NCBI GenBank assembly: GCA_002425185.1
Contig: DILT01000016.1
Span: 1 to 64,000, forward strand
Direction: 5' to 3'
Length of the DNA: 64,000 nt
From: Flammeovirgaceae bacterium UBA5585
GTDB taxonomy: Bacteria; Bacteroidota; Bacteroidia; Cytophagales; Cyclobacteriaceae
The translations under genes and the position numbers were made by a program. How positions within the stretch are numbered: position 1 is the first letter of the stretch; every line of letters begins with the position of its first letter. Shown here in pieces: positions 18,036 through 27,480 of this stretch. The notes below the pieces were generated by a model. That model did no database searches, had not been told where the DNA came from, and worked only from the letters and a program-made list of their open reading frames with translations.

Positions 18036-19804
18036 CCACTACCGCCACCATTAAAAAAGGAACTGTAACCGGAATCATTTCCAACCTGGTAATGGCCGTT
18101 AGCGATGCACCCGTAGCACAAAATGAAATTTGTTACATGCACGTTGGTGAAGATCAACTGTTGGGCGAAATCATTAAAGTTATTGGACATGACATCTACA
18201 TTCAATGCTTTGAAAGTACACGGGGCATGAAAGTGGGCAGCACCATTCGGTTTACCAACGAAATGCTTGAAGTTACCCTGGGTCCAGGCATGCTTTCAAA
18301 AATTTATGACGGTTTGCAAAACGATCTGAAAAAATTTGATTCATTGTTAATCAAAAGAGGAAAACGCAGCGAAGCACTCGATAGCGAAAGCCGCTGGCAT
18401 TTCATTCCACTAACGCAACCGGGCAAAACGGTGCAGGCGGGCGACTGGCTTGGCGAAGTAAAAGAGAATGCCATCCCCCACCGTATCATGGTACCTTTTA
18501 AACTCACTGGTCGCTTCAAACTGAAAAATCTGGTAGAAGAAGGTGATTATGGAATTAACGATGTGATAGCGGTACTTGAATCGGAAGAAGGTGAACGTGT
18601 TGATGTTAAACTCTGGCAAAAGTGGCCCGTGAAAAAGCCCTTGAAGGGTTATGTTGAAAAAGTGCGGCCGTTTGCCATGTTGGAAACCGGAGTGCGCATT
18701 ATTGATACCCTGATTCCAATTGCTGAAGGTGGCACAGGTTTTATTCCCGGGCCATTTGGAACCGGCAAAACCGTACTGCAACATGCCATATCGAAACAGG
18801 CCAATGCCGATGTTATCATTTTTGCAGCCTGTGGTGAACGCGCCAATGAAATCGTGGATGTATTCACTGAGTTTCCTGAACTGGACGATCCGCACACCGG
18901 CCGAAAACTGATGGAGCGCACCATCATCATCGCCAATACATCAAATATGCCCGTTGCGGCACGCGAAGCATCTGTATACACCGCCATGACCATTGCTGAG
19001 TATTTCCGCAACATGGGGCTAAAGGTTCTTATTCTTGCCGACTCCACCTCACGATGGGCGCAGGCACTGCGCGAAATGAGTAACCGTCTGGAAGAATTAC
19101 CAGGACCTGATGCGTTCCCCATGGATCTTACAGCTGTTATCGCCAATTTTTATGCCCGTGCAGGGTATGTCTTTCTACCCAACGGGGCTACAGGGTCAAT
19201 TACTTTTTTAGGTACTGTATCGCCCAGTGGCGGAAATTTAAAAGAACCCGTTACGGAAGCCACAAAGAAATCAGCCCGCTGCTTTTACGCACTATCGCAA
19301 AAGCGTGCTGATCAAAAACGTTACCCGGCAGTTGACCCCACCGAAAGCTATTCCAAATACCTGGAATACCCCGAAATGCAAAACTATCTGCACGAAAACA
19401 TTTCTTCGCGTTGGATCGATATGGTTATCCGGGCAAAGGATATTCTCTTGCGCGGACGCGAGGTACATGACCAAATCAATATATTAGGCGATGATGGTGT
19501 TCCGCTTGATTATCACGTACAATTCTGGAAAGCGGAAATAATTGATTTTGTAATTCTTCAACAAGATGCATTTGACACCATTGATGCTATGACACCAATG
19601 GCAAGGCAAAAGTATATGCTTCAGCTTGTGCTTCAGATTTGTCAGATGGAATTTGATTTCAAGGATTTCGAAGAAGTGTCAGCATTCTTTAAACGCATCA
19701 TCAATAAATTGAAACAGTTAAACTACACGACTTTCGAAAGTGAGCCATTTAAAAAAATAATGGAAGAGTATACGGTGATTGTTAACGAAAAACGCATTGC
19801 CTGA
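18032..19804 (+). CDS. atpA: V-type ATP synthase subunit A (catalytic)
   Basis: The 590-residue catalytic subunit that hydrolyses or makes ATP in the A3B3 head. Visible features are the beta-barrel N-terminal domain, the A-type non-homologous insert (about residues 110-190, with WHFIPLTQPGKTVQAGDWLG), the Walker A loop GPFGTGKTVLQHA (near 245), GERANEIVDV, the Walker B region LKVLILADSTSRWAQALREM, and SPSGGNLKEPVTEAT. All standard nucleotide-binding residues seem present, so it should be active. The length is normal. Start and stop overlap the neighbours (ATGA upstream, TGATG downstream). Confidence 0.97.
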   Translation: MTTTATIKKGTVTGIISNLVMAVSDAPVAQNEICYMHVGEDQLLGEIIKVIGHDIYIQCFESTRGMKVGSTIRFTNEMLEVTLGPGMLSKIYDGLQNDLKKFDSLLIKRGKRSEALDSESRWHFIPLTQPGKTVQAGDWLGEVKENAIPHRIMVPFKLTGRFKLKNLVEEGDYGINDVIAVLESEEGERVDVKLWQKWPVKKPLKGYVEKVRPFAMLETGVRIIDTLIPIAEGGTGFIPGPFGTGKTVLQHAISKQANADVIIFAACGERANEIVDVFTEFPELDDPHTGRKLMERTIIIANTSNMPVAAREASVYTAMTIAEYFRNMGLKVLILADSTSRWAQALREMSNRLEELPGPDAFPMDLTAVIANFYARAGYVFLPNGATGSITFLGTVSPSGGNLKEPVTEATKKSARCFYALSQKRADQKRYPAVDPTESYSKYLEYPEMQNYLHENISSRWIDMVIRAKDILLRGREVHDQINILGDDGVPLDYHVQFWKAEIIDFVILQQDAFDTIDAMTPMARQKYMLQLVLQICQMEFDFKDFEEVSAFFKRIINKLKQLNYTTFESEPFKKIMEEYTVIVNEKRIA

Positions 19805-21123
19805 TGGAATACAAAGCTTTTCAACCGATATTCTACAACATCACCCGCATTAATAAGGCCACCTGCGAGTTGCAATGCCACATGGCCAGTTACGATGAGA
19901 TGGCCATAATCCATGGCAGGCTTGCTCAGGTTGTTAAAATTGTGGGCAACCAGGTTACCCTACAGGTATTCTCCGGCACAGAAGGTATTCCTACCAATGC
20001 GGAAGTTTTATTTACCGGTGACCCTCCTTTATTAAAAGTATCTGAAGATTTAGCCGGCAGGTTTTTAAACGCTTACGGCAGGCCTATCGACAACGGCCCG
20101 GAAATACTTGGCGAACCACGAATGATTGGCGGACCATCTATAAATCCTACCAAGCGCGAAAGACCATCTGAACTTATACTCACCGGTATTGCCGGCATCG
20201 ACCTGAATAATACACTGGTCACCGGTCAAAAAATTCCCTTCTTTGCCGATCCCGAACAACCGTTTAACCAGGTAATGGCCGATGTTGCGTTACGGGCCAA
20301 AGCCGACCGTATCATTTTAGGAGGAATTGGCTTGCAACATGATGATTACCTCTTTTTCAAAAATATTTTTGAGAATGCCGGTGCCATTGATCGCATTGTT
20401 TCATTCATCAATACAACGGAAGATCCAAGCGTTGAAAGGTTACTCATACCCGACATGGCGTTGACCGCAGCTGAATACTTCGCTATTGACCGGAATGAAA
20501 AAGTGCTGGTATTGCTTACCGATCTGACCCTGTATTGCGATGCGTTGAGTATTGTAAGCAATAACATGGATCAGATATCGTCAAAAGACAATATGCCCGC
20601 ATCACTATACAGCGATCTGGCCCGCCTCTATGAAAAAGCTGTTCAGTTTCCTGCCGGTGGTTCCATCACCATTATTGCTGTTACAACGCTCTCGGGTGGA
20701 GACATTACCCATGCCATACCCGATAATACCGGTTACATAACCGAAGGCCAACTCTTTTTGCGAAGAGATGCCGAGATAGGTAAAACTATTGTGGATCCAT
20801 TCCGGAGTTTATCACGCTTAAAACAATTAGTGATTGGCAAGAAAACCAGGGAAGATCATCCTCAGGTAATGAATACCGCGGTAAGGCTTTACTCCGATTC
20901 TGCGAATGCGCGGACAAAACTGGAAAACGGCTTTGATTTGAACGATTACGATAAGCGATGCCTGAGTTACGCGAAAGAGTACAGCGAAAAATTACTGGCA
21001 ATAGACGTAAATGTTGGTATTGAAGATATGCTGAATACAAGTTGGAGTCTGTTCTCCAGATACTTTAAAAAAGAAGAACTGGCTATCCGACAAGATCTGG
21101 TGGACAAATACTGGAAGAACTAA
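19804..21123 (+). CDS. atpB: V-type ATP synthase subunit B
   Basis: A 439-residue non-catalytic partner of subunit A in the hexameric head. The P-loop position is degenerate (TGQKIPFFADPEQPFNQ), as expected for B subunits, while RIILGGIGLQHDDYLFFKN and the hinge NEKVLVLLTDLTLYCDALS follow the family pattern. PAGGSITIIAVTTLSGGDITHAIPDNTGYITEGQLFL is the conserved region that contributes the arginine-finger side of the site. Its ATG overlaps the TGA of subunit A by one base, and subunit D follows after 5 bp. Confidence 0.97.
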   Translation: MEYKAFQPIFYNITRINKATCELQCHMASYDEMAIIHGRLAQVVKIVGNQVTLQVFSGTEGIPTNAEVLFTGDPPLLKVSEDLAGRFLNAYGRPIDNGPEILGEPRMIGGPSINPTKRERPSELILTGIAGIDLNNTLVTGQKIPFFADPEQPFNQVMADVALRAKADRIILGGIGLQHDDYLFFKNIFENAGAIDRIVSFINTTEDPSVERLLIPDMALTAAEYFAIDRNEKVLVLLTDLTLYCDALSIVSNNMDQISSKDNMPASLYSDLARLYEKAVQFPAGGSITIIAVTTLSGGDITHAIPDNTGYITEGQLFLRRDAEIGKTIVDPFRSLSRLKQLVIGKKTREDHPQVMNTAVRLYSDSANARTKLENGFDLNDYDKRCLSYAKEYSEKLLAIDVNVGIEDMLNTSWSLFSRYFKKEELAIRQDLVDKYWKN

Positions 21124-21128
21124 GAATC

Positions 21129-21728
21129 ATGGCCCTGAAATTCAAATACAACAAAAGCGCACTGTATGAACTGAGTCAGCAATTGGTAGTTCGGCAAAAG
21201 GCGTTACCAACGTTAAAGAGTAAGGAAGCCGCATTGCGATTGGAAATAAAGAAAATTAAAGATAAAGCACTGGCCTATGAAGCTCAGCTTAACCAGCGGC
21301 TTGATGACGTTACGAACCTCGCGCGACTATGGGTTGAATTTGAAGAAGGTCTTGTGAAATTAAAAACAGCTTCGTATCAAACCCGGACAATTGCCGGAGT
21401 AAAAATACCCGTGTTGGATACCCTTGCGTTTGAGCTTGCTGAAATCAGTCAGTATCATAAACCCGATTGGTTTTTAGATGGTATTCACATACTGGAAGAC
21501 CTTACCCGGTTGCGATTGCTCCACCAGGTAGCCGCACGGGCAACAGAAATTCTTGAATACGCACGGAAGAAAACAACACAAAAAGTAAACCTCTATGAAA
21601 AAGTGCAGATTCCGGAATACCAGGAAGCCATCCGGAAGATCAAACGATTTCTTGAGGATGAAGAAAACCTGGGTAAGGCTTCACAAAAAATATTAAAGAA
21701 AAGATTGCAGAAATCAGTGACCGTATGA
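21129..21728 (+). CDS. atpD: V-type ATP synthase subunit D
   Basis: The 199-residue central-shaft subunit. It forms the typical antiparallel coiled coil: the N-terminal helix is KFKYNKSALYELSQQLVVRQ to LRLEIKKIKDKALAYEAQL and the C-terminal helix is YQEAIRKIKRFLEDEENLGKA. A short variable region lies between them. It turns within the A3B3 head and couples to the membrane ring. No gene for the usual partner subunit F is seen in this operon. Its stop overlaps the ATG of subunit I (ATGA). Confidence 0.93.
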   Translation: MALKFKYNKSALYELSQQLVVRQKALPTLKSKEAALRLEIKKIKDKALAYEAQLNQRLDDVTNLARLWVEFEEGLVKLKTASYQTRTIAGVKIPVLDTLAFELAEISQYHKPDWFLDGIHILEDLTRLRLLHQVAARATEILEYARKKTTQKVNLYEKVQIPEYQEAIRKIKRFLEDEENLGKASQKILKKRLQKSVTV

Positions 21729-23515
21729 TTGTGCCCATGATCAAATATACCATGCTTCTCCATCCGAAGGATAAAGATGCCTTCATGGCAAAACTCATGG
21801 ACGTTGGGTTGGTGCAGATTCATGGCTACGAAATAGGCGAAGATGCCGAAACGCAGGAGTTGTCCGCTACCATACGCGAAATTGAAGAAGCCATCAGGCG
21901 ATTTAAAAAGAGAACTATAAACGCACCAGGCAATCGTTCCGTAAGCCATGAAGAATTCCCTGCCCTTTCCGTTATAGCGAAAATGGAACGCGAACTGGAG
22001 CAGGCCCACCAACGCGCGGAAACACTGGCGCTGGAAATTAAATTGTTGGAACCCTGGGGCGATTTCGACCAGGAAGCAGTGAAAAAGATCGAACAACTTA
22101 CGGGTCGTGAAGTAAAATTCTTTGAATACCCAACACGAAGGTTCAACCAATCGTGGCAGCAAGAGTATGCCCTGCAGATGGTTAATACCCGTGCGGGAAT
22201 TAATTACTTCTTAATCTTCAGAAGACCAGGTGAAGAATTGCCCCTTGCACCGATTACTCTTCCTTCAACTTCACTTTCCATTCTTAAACGTGAACAAAAT
22301 GAACTTATAAAAAAAATTGACACACTGAATAACCGGTTAGATGGTTATGCAGCAAAGCTTAGCAATGGTTTACATGATAAACTTATACAAGCTAAAGATC
22401 AGTTAGCCCTTCACCTGGCGCAGCAACAAATTAAATCAGCAGCAAATAACACCATTTCAATAGTAGAGGCCTGGTGCCCTAAGCCAGAAGAAAAAAAATT
22501 AAATCAATTTCTTGATAATGAAAAAGTAGTATACCTCACGGAAGAACCTTCGCAAAATGAATTACCGCCAGTACTGCTAAAAAATAATTGGTTTACCCGG
22601 TTGTTTGAACCTATTGGGGCGTTATTCGCCTTACCGCGTTATACCGAAATGGATTTAACCGTTTTCTTTGCCCCCTTCTTTCTCTTGTTCTTTGGGCTTT
22701 GCCTGGGCGATGTAGGCTACGGTGTTGTAATCGTAGCGGCCACTACCCTCCTTAAATTCAAAAACAGGAAATCACCGTATCGAAGTTACCTCACCCTGGC
22801 ACAACTACTTGGTCTCTCAACAATTTTTGCCGGCATGCTTTCCGGAACACTCTTCGGTTTGGAGATGGGCAAGTTGGAATGGTTTGCCGGCCTACGTTCC
22901 ATGTTTTTGGATTATGATAAACTTTTCAACCTGGCACTGGTTATTGGTTTTCTTCAAATTCTTTTTGGGTTAGGAGTGCAAGCCTATAAGCTATGGGTAG
23001 TTCAGGGGTATAAATTCGCCTTATCTAAAATTGGATGGATTATTTTACTAATCAGTTTAGTGGACCTGTATGTGATCCATTCCTTCACCACCATTAGCAG
23101 CATACTGTTGTGGATAAGTTTAGGTTGCGTTGTTGTTTTCGGTGCGCCTGAAAAAGGCTGGCTAAAATCCATTGGGTTTGGTGTTACCGATCTTTATAAT
23201 ATCACCAGTGTGTTTGGCGATTTACTAAGTTACATCAGGCTGTTTGCCCTGGGTGTTTCCAGTGCTATTTTGGGCATTGTGGTAAATAGCATTGCCCTGT
23301 CCGCCAAAGGCATTCCTTATCTAGGGTTTTTCTTGTTCATTTTAGTACTGATTGTAGGGCACACGGCCAACCTGTTACTCTCATCATTAAGTGCGTTTGT
23401 CCATCCGATGAGGTTAACCTTTGTTGAATTTTATAAAAACAGTGGATTCATAGGTGGTGGAAAACCTTTCCAACCTTTAATTCGAAAAGCCAATACTAAT
23501 TCATTAACTCATTAA
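21725..23515 (+). CDS. atpI: V-type ATP synthase subunit I
   Basis: The 596-residue membrane stator subunit (a-subunit equivalent). The soluble N-terminal half has coiled-coil arms (ELEQAHQRAETLALEIKLLE; NELIKKIDTLNNRLDGYAAK). The C-terminal half from about residue 300 has seven to eight transmembrane helices. It includes FFLLFFGLCLGDVGYG and the conserved FGDLLSYIRLFALGVSSAILG, whose Arg is the residue that faces the K ring during ion transfer. LSAFVHPMRLTFVEFYKNSGF closes the protein as in other family members. It is shorter than eukaryotic a-subunits and normal for bacteria. Confidence 0.95.
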   Translation: MIVPMIKYTMLLHPKDKDAFMAKLMDVGLVQIHGYEIGEDAETQELSATIREIEEAIRRFKKRTINAPGNRSVSHEEFPALSVIAKMERELEQAHQRAETLALEIKLLEPWGDFDQEAVKKIEQLTGREVKFFEYPTRRFNQSWQQEYALQMVNTRAGINYFLIFRRPGEELPLAPITLPSTSLSILKREQNELIKKIDTLNNRLDGYAAKLSNGLHDKLIQAKDQLALHLAQQQIKSAANNTISIVEAWCPKPEEKKLNQFLDNEKVVYLTEEPSQNELPPVLLKNNWFTRLFEPIGALFALPRYTEMDLTVFFAPFFLLFFGLCLGDVGYGVVIVAATTLLKFKNRKSPYRSYLTLAQLLGLSTIFAGMLSGTLFGLEMGKLEWFAGLRSMFLDYDKLFNLALVIGFLQILFGLGVQAYKLWVVQGYKFALSKIGWIILLISLVDLYVIHSFTTISSILLWISLGCVVVFGAPEKGWLKSIGFGVTDLYNITSVFGDLLSYIRLFALGVSSAILGIVVNSIALSAKGIPYLGFFLFILVLIVGHTANLLLSSLSAFVHPMRLTFVEFYKNSGFIGGGKPFQPLIRKANTNSLTH

Positions 23516-23525
23516 TTATACAACT

Positions 23526-23975
23526 ATGGAAATAACATTAGCATACCTCGGACTCGGCATCATGGTTTTCTTCTCCGGCATTGGCAGTGCCATTGGTGTT
23601 TCCATTGGCGGACAAGCCTCCATTGGTGCATTGAAAAGACGCGAAGATGCCTTTGGCAATTATATGTTGCTGAGTGCATTACCCGGAACACAAGGCCTCT
23701 ATGGATTCGCTGGTTTTTTCATTATCAATAATTCTGGCGTGATAAGTGCTGAAATAACCTTACTGCAAGGAGCCGCCATTTTCGGTGCGGGTATTATGTT
23801 GGGTGGCGTTAGCTTCTTCAGCGCTATTCAACAGGGCAAAATTTGTGGTAATGGCATTAACGCATTAGCCGGTGGTCATGATGTATTTGGAAAAACTATG
23901 ATACTGGCTGTATTTCCAGAACTTTATGCCATCATCGCATTTGCTGCTACATTTTTAATCAATGCCTCGCTGTGA
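23526..23975 (+). CDS. atpK: V-type ATP synthase subunit K, Na+-type ligand set
   Basis: A 149-residue proteolipid with four membrane helices (two fused hairpins) that builds the rotor ring. The first hairpin lacks an ion-binding acid in its second helix; the carboxylate is Glu132 in AVFPELYAII. Leu52, Thr55 and Gln56 in LPGTQGLYGF and Gln103 in AIQQGK correspond to the Na+ ligands of the Enterococcus hirae ring (L61, T64, Q65, Q110, E139), with the same 29-residue Gln-Glu spacing. This favours Na+ over H+ as the coupling ion; that is an inference. It is the last gene of the operon. Confidence 0.93.
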   Translation: MEITLAYLGLGIMVFFSGIGSAIGVSIGGQASIGALKRREDAFGNYMLLSALPGTQGLYGFAGFFIINNSGVISAEITLLQGAAIFGAGIMLGGVSFFSAIQQGKICGNGINALAGGHDVFGKTMILAVFPELYAIIAFAATFLINASL

Positions 23976-23977
23976 TA

Positions 23978-24314
23978 TCAGAAGCGCAATGCCTTGCCAC
24001 GTTCGGCTAAAAGTTGCTTCGCGTCCTTCCAGGATGGAAAGGTATCGGTTTCGTAAGTAAGTGTTCTGATTTCTTCAGCTAAATCTGCGCTTACTTTTCA
24101 TGGCCTGAAGATGGGCACCGCCTTTTGCAAAGGCTTTTAAATCCGCCTCACTCTTCCATGAAGTAATGGTATAATGCATCGTCCAGATGCCGCGAGTCTT
24201 CTTCTGCAAAAAAATTGTACTTTTCAGTTGCCTGATAATTTTCAAAACGTTGTAAGAAAGTGCAAAAAACTTCCAGGGAGATTTTAACTTAATACTGGTT
24301 ATGGTCACCATCAT
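23978..24314 (-). pseudogene. DUF3291-like small protein, frameshifted
   Basis: A reading frame starts at the ATG at 24314 and runs for 79 codons (VTITSIKLKSPWKFFALSYN; WTMHYTITSWKSEADLKAFA; GGAHLQAMK), then meets a stop at 24075. The protein sense continues in another frame as VSADLAEEIRTLTYETDTFP, SWKDAKQLLAERGKALRF, to a stop at 23978. The switch point is a run of four A on the minus strand (24095-24098); removing one A restores a continuous protein of about 112 residues. The two parts together match my recollection of DUF3291 proteins (monooxygenase-like fold). It lies 12 bp behind the ABC-F gene and probably shares its transcript. Either the gene is recently broken or the base is a sequencing error. 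Confidence 0.65.
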
Positions 24315-24326
24315 TACCGTAAAGAA

Positions 24327-26189
24327 TTATTCTACCAACTCGGCCAACGCTAACCAACGGGTTGTCTTTTGTTCTATTAACTCCATTGTAGTTTGTAGCT
24401 GTTGACCAAGTTCAACTAATTTGATATGATCGTCAATACCAGAATTGATTTTTGTCTCCAGTTCACGCTTTTGTTTCTCCAATAAATCAATCTCAGCCTG
24501 TAACTGTTCGTATTCTTGCTTCTCTTTAAAAGAAACCTTCTTAGAAGAAGGCTGCAGTTCTTTAGCACCTAGCTTTTCTGAAATTTGCACGCTCTTCCGG
24601 GTTTCCTGCTCATCCACCCAATCCCGATAATCTGTATAGTTACCATTGAAGAAACGTATCCTCCCATCGCCTTCAAAAACAAACAATTGATCGACCAGGT
24701 GATCCATAAAATAGCGGTCGTGTGAAACCAACAGCAAACAACCTGTAAATTTTTCAAGAAATTCTTCCAGTACGTTTAAGGTATCGATATCAAAATCGTT
24801 GGTCGGTTCATCCAGAATAAGAAAGTTTGGATTGGTCACCAGCATCTTCAGCAGTTGCAGTCGCTTTTTCTCTCCCCCACTTAATTTCTCAACATAGGTG
24901 TATTGCTTTTCGGGTGGAAATAAAAAGTTATCAAGAAATTTGGATGCGGAAACCTGTGACCCATCCGATAGCGTAATGAATTCAGCAATATCCTTTACTT
25001 CTTCAATCACCCGATTCGCAGGATTCAGGTTCATGGAATCCTGCGTGAAGTAACCAAACTTTGTAGTTACACCCGGCAGCACTTCACCACTGTCCGGTTT
25101 AAGCCGTTGGGTAATCAAATTCAAAAAAGTACTTTTTCCGATACCATTACTTCCCACAACACCAATGCGATCGTGTTTTTTAAAAACGTAAGAGAAATTG
25201 TCGACCATTGATTTACCGGCATAAGCTTTCGACAGATGATTAACTTCAAGAATTTTACCTCCCTGACGTGCCTCTTTAATATCAAGTTCAAGTCTGTCCT
25301 TCTTTAAATCCTGCGATGCCTTTTCCTTAAGTTCGTAAAAAGCCTCTATCCTGTATTTTGCTTTTGTACCGCGGGCCTTTGGCTGTCTGCGCATCCAATC
25401 CAGTTCTTTTTTCAACAGGTTACGGGCTTTGCTTACTTCAGCTTTTAATATTTCTTCCCGTTCAGATTTCTTCTCCAGGTAGTAAGCATAGTTGCCTTTG
25501 TAGCGAAAAAGTTGTCTTCTATCGAGTTCAATGATTTCGGTGGCAACGGCATCCAGAAAGTAACGATCGTGCGTTACCATTATGAGTGTAATCTGCTGAC
25601 CGGCCAAAAAATTCTCTAACCACTCAATAGCAGAAAGGTCAAGATGGTTGGTGGGCTCATCCATAATGATGAGGTCGGGCTCATTCAGCAGAAGTTGAGC
25701 CAAAAAGATACGTTTCTTTTGCCCTCCGGATAACTCTTTGAATTTCTTATCCATATCCGGAATACCCAGTTTGCCGGTAACTTCCTGAACTTTTGAATCA
25801 TAGTCCCAGGCACTAAGTTCTTCCATTCTTTCCAATGCGGCTTGCATGCGCTCAGGGGCAACATCCGGATGATGAATACAATCTTCATACTCTTTTACGG
25901 CACGGGCTACATCGTTGTCTTCACTGAAGAGTATATCCTTTACCTGTAAATTTTCATCTACGGCAGGTTGTTGAGTAAGGTATCCCAGGCGAATGCCTTC
26001 ACGGATCACAACCGTGCCAGCATCAGGCGCCAGTTCACCGGTTAAAATCTTCAATAAAGTTGATTTTCCAACCCCATTATTACCAACAAAGGCAAGTTTT
26101 TCCCCTTGCGAGATGCCTAATGAAAGGTCTTTAAAGAGCCAGTTATCATTAAAAGATTTAGAAATCAGCTCTGCGGAAAGGTAATTCAC
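24327..26189 (-). CDS. ABC-F family ATPase (Uup-like)
   Basis: A 620-residue protein with two ABC domains and no membrane segment, as in ABC-F translation factors that act at the ribosomal E site. Domain 1 has Walker A GNNGVGKSTLLK, signature LSGGQKKRIFLAQ and Walker B LIIMDEPTNHLD. Domain 2 has GSNGIGKSTFLN, LSGGEKKRLQLLK and FLILDEPTNDFD. The linker (about 235-300, KKELDWMRRQPKARGTKAKY) and a C-terminal coiled coil (EQLQAEIDLLEKQKRELETK) make Uup the nearest named member. The start codon is GTG at 26189. An excellent promoter lies just upstream. Confidence 0.93.
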   Translation of the reverse strand: MNYLSAELISKSFNDNWLFKDLSLGISQGEKLAFVGNNGVGKSTLLKILTGELAPDAGTVVIREGIRLGYLTQQPAVDENLQVKDILFSEDNDVARAVKEYEDCIHHPDVAPERMQAALERMEELSAWDYDSKVQEVTGKLGIPDMDKKFKELSGGQKKRIFLAQLLLNEPDLIIMDEPTNHLDLSAIEWLENFLAGQQITLIMVTHDRYFLDAVATEIIELDRRQLFRYKGNYAYYLEKKSEREEILKAEVSKARNLLKKELDWMRRQPKARGTKAKYRIEAFYELKEKASQDLKKDRLELDIKEARQGGKILEVNHLSKAYAGKSMVDNFSYVFKKHDRIGVVGSNGIGKSTFLNLITQRLKPDSGEVLPGVTTKFGYFTQDSMNLNPANRVIEEVKDIAEFITLSDGSQVSASKFLDNFLFPPEKQYTYVEKLSGGEKKRLQLLKMLVTNPNFLILDEPTNDFDIDTLNVLEEFLEKFTGCLLLVSHDRYFMDHLVDQLFVFEGDGRIRFFNGNYTDYRDWVDEQETRKSVQISEKLGAKELQPSSKKVSFKEKQEYEQLQAEIDLLEKQKRELETKINSGIDDHIKLVELGQQLQTTMELIEQKTTRWLALAELVE

Positions 26190-26212
26190 AACGTAAACGT
26201 TTTAATAGGGCG

Positions 26213-26244
26213 CAAAGGTACAAGGAAGGAATGATCTTCCCCAA
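26213..26244 (-). promoter_or_regulatory. Bacteroidota-type promoter of the ABC-F gene
   Basis: On the minus strand a TTG (26242-26244) is followed after 21 nt by TACCTTTG (26213-26220), matching the TTTG / TAnnTTTG consensus. The predicted leader is about 20 nt before the GTG start. Confidence 0.65.
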
Positions 26245-26268
26245 CACGCTATGAAAACAAGGGAATTA

Positions 26269-27339
26269 CTAAGCGGTACCTAACCTGCGCAGGTGAACCA
26301 GGTGCGACCAGAAGGCTTTAAACATGGAGGTATACTCTACGTAAACAATGTCGTACTCTTGGCATACCTCTTTTACAAATTTACTTACCTGCGGATAGTG
26401 GATATGACTTATGCGCGGAAACAAATGATGCTCGATCTGAAAATTAAGTCCTCCCAATAACCAATACATACTTTTACTGTGCGTAGCAAAATTAGCGGTT
26501 GTATTCACCTGGTGAACAGCCCATTCGTTTTCAATTTTATTGGACAAACTATTGGGCTTAGGAAATTGTGTGCCTTGCACCACGTGGGCAAGCTGAAATA
26601 CAACACTAATAAATAATCCACAAACAAAAGTGATGATCAGAAAACCCAGTAAGGCTTTTATCCAACCCACCATAATTACCGGAATAACAAGGTAAACACT
26701 AACATACCCCACTTTCGTTATCCAAAACACAACATGTTCTTTTACCGACCACTTGCGAACCTCCATGTGTCCGGCAATTTTTCCTGAAAAATATTTTTGA
26801 AAATCTTCGTAAAAAATCCAGGCGAGATAGGAAATGCCGTAGAGAATGACCCAATAAATATGTTGGAACCGATGAAACCAGTAACGGGGTTGCTCATCGT
26901 GCAAACGCATAAATGGCAACACATCAATATCGGAGTCCATACCTTCAATATTAGTATAGGTGTGGTGGTTAATATTGTGCTTTACCTTCCAAAACGATGA
27001 AATTCCTCCCAATATGTTTAATGAATGAGCCGAAAGGTTATTTATCCACGAACGCCTTGAAAAACTAGAGTGCCCTCCCTCATGCATTACATTGAAACCT
27101 ATAATGGCCAGGTTAAGCCCTAAAAGCCCGCTTAGCAGAATGGAGAGCCATGGAGCCGGTGTAAAGAATACCAGCACAATATATAACGTTAAAGCTGTTA
27201 AAACCTGAAACATACCCTTGGCATATAATCGCCAGCTTCCGGATGGGTTCAGGTTATGTTCAGCAAAATAGTGGTCGACTTTTTCCTTGATAGCTTTAAA
27301 AAAGTCGCTTTGGCTGTTATCGAAACTTACTTTAGACAT
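26269..27339 (-). CDS. Fatty acid desaturase, front-end type
   Basis: A 356-residue di-iron membrane desaturase. All three His boxes are present: HEGGHSSF (about 97), HNINHHTY (about 133) and QIEHHLF (about 304). Gln as the first residue of the third box is the mark of front-end or linoleoyl-CoA-like desaturases. Hydrophobic helices flank the boxes (LTALTLYIVLVFF; YLVIPVIMVGWIKALLGF). The cytochrome b5 domain found in many eukaryotic relatives is absent, so a separate electron donor is needed. It should introduce a cis double bond into membrane lipid acyl chains; the position is not predictable. It is monocistronic by appearance. Confidence 0.93.
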   Translation of the reverse strand: MSKVSFDNSQSDFFKAIKEKVDHYFAEHNLNPSGSWRLYAKGMFQVLTALTLYIVLVFFTPAPWLSILLSGLLGLNLAIIGFNVMHEGGHSSFSRRSWINNLSAHSLNILGGISSFWKVKHNINHHTYTNIEGMDSDIDVLPFMRLHDEQPRYWFHRFQHIYWVILYGISYLAWIFYEDFQKYFSGKIAGHMEVRKWSVKEHVVFWITKVGYVSVYLVIPVIMVGWIKALLGFLIITFVCGLFISVVFQLAHVVQGTQFPKPNSLSNKIENEWAVHQVNTTANFATHSKSMYWLLGGLNFQIEHHLFPRISHIHYPQVSKFVKEVCQEYDIVYVEYTSMFKAFWSHLVHLRRLGTA

Positions 27340-27480
27340 GCAGAATGTTTAATTGTCTGCAGTATAACACTAAATCCTGAGAATCGTTCTCCGCCAATGG
27401 AAATGACAAATATCATAGGTGGTAAGGTCGTAAGGGTATTACCTTGTATCTGGTAAAGATCTGGCTATCAATTATCAAAA

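Noticed and set aside
18649..19146. Minus-strand reading frame of 165 codons inside the V-ATPase A gene
   Set aside because: It is antisense to a strongly conserved gene and shows no protein-like features.
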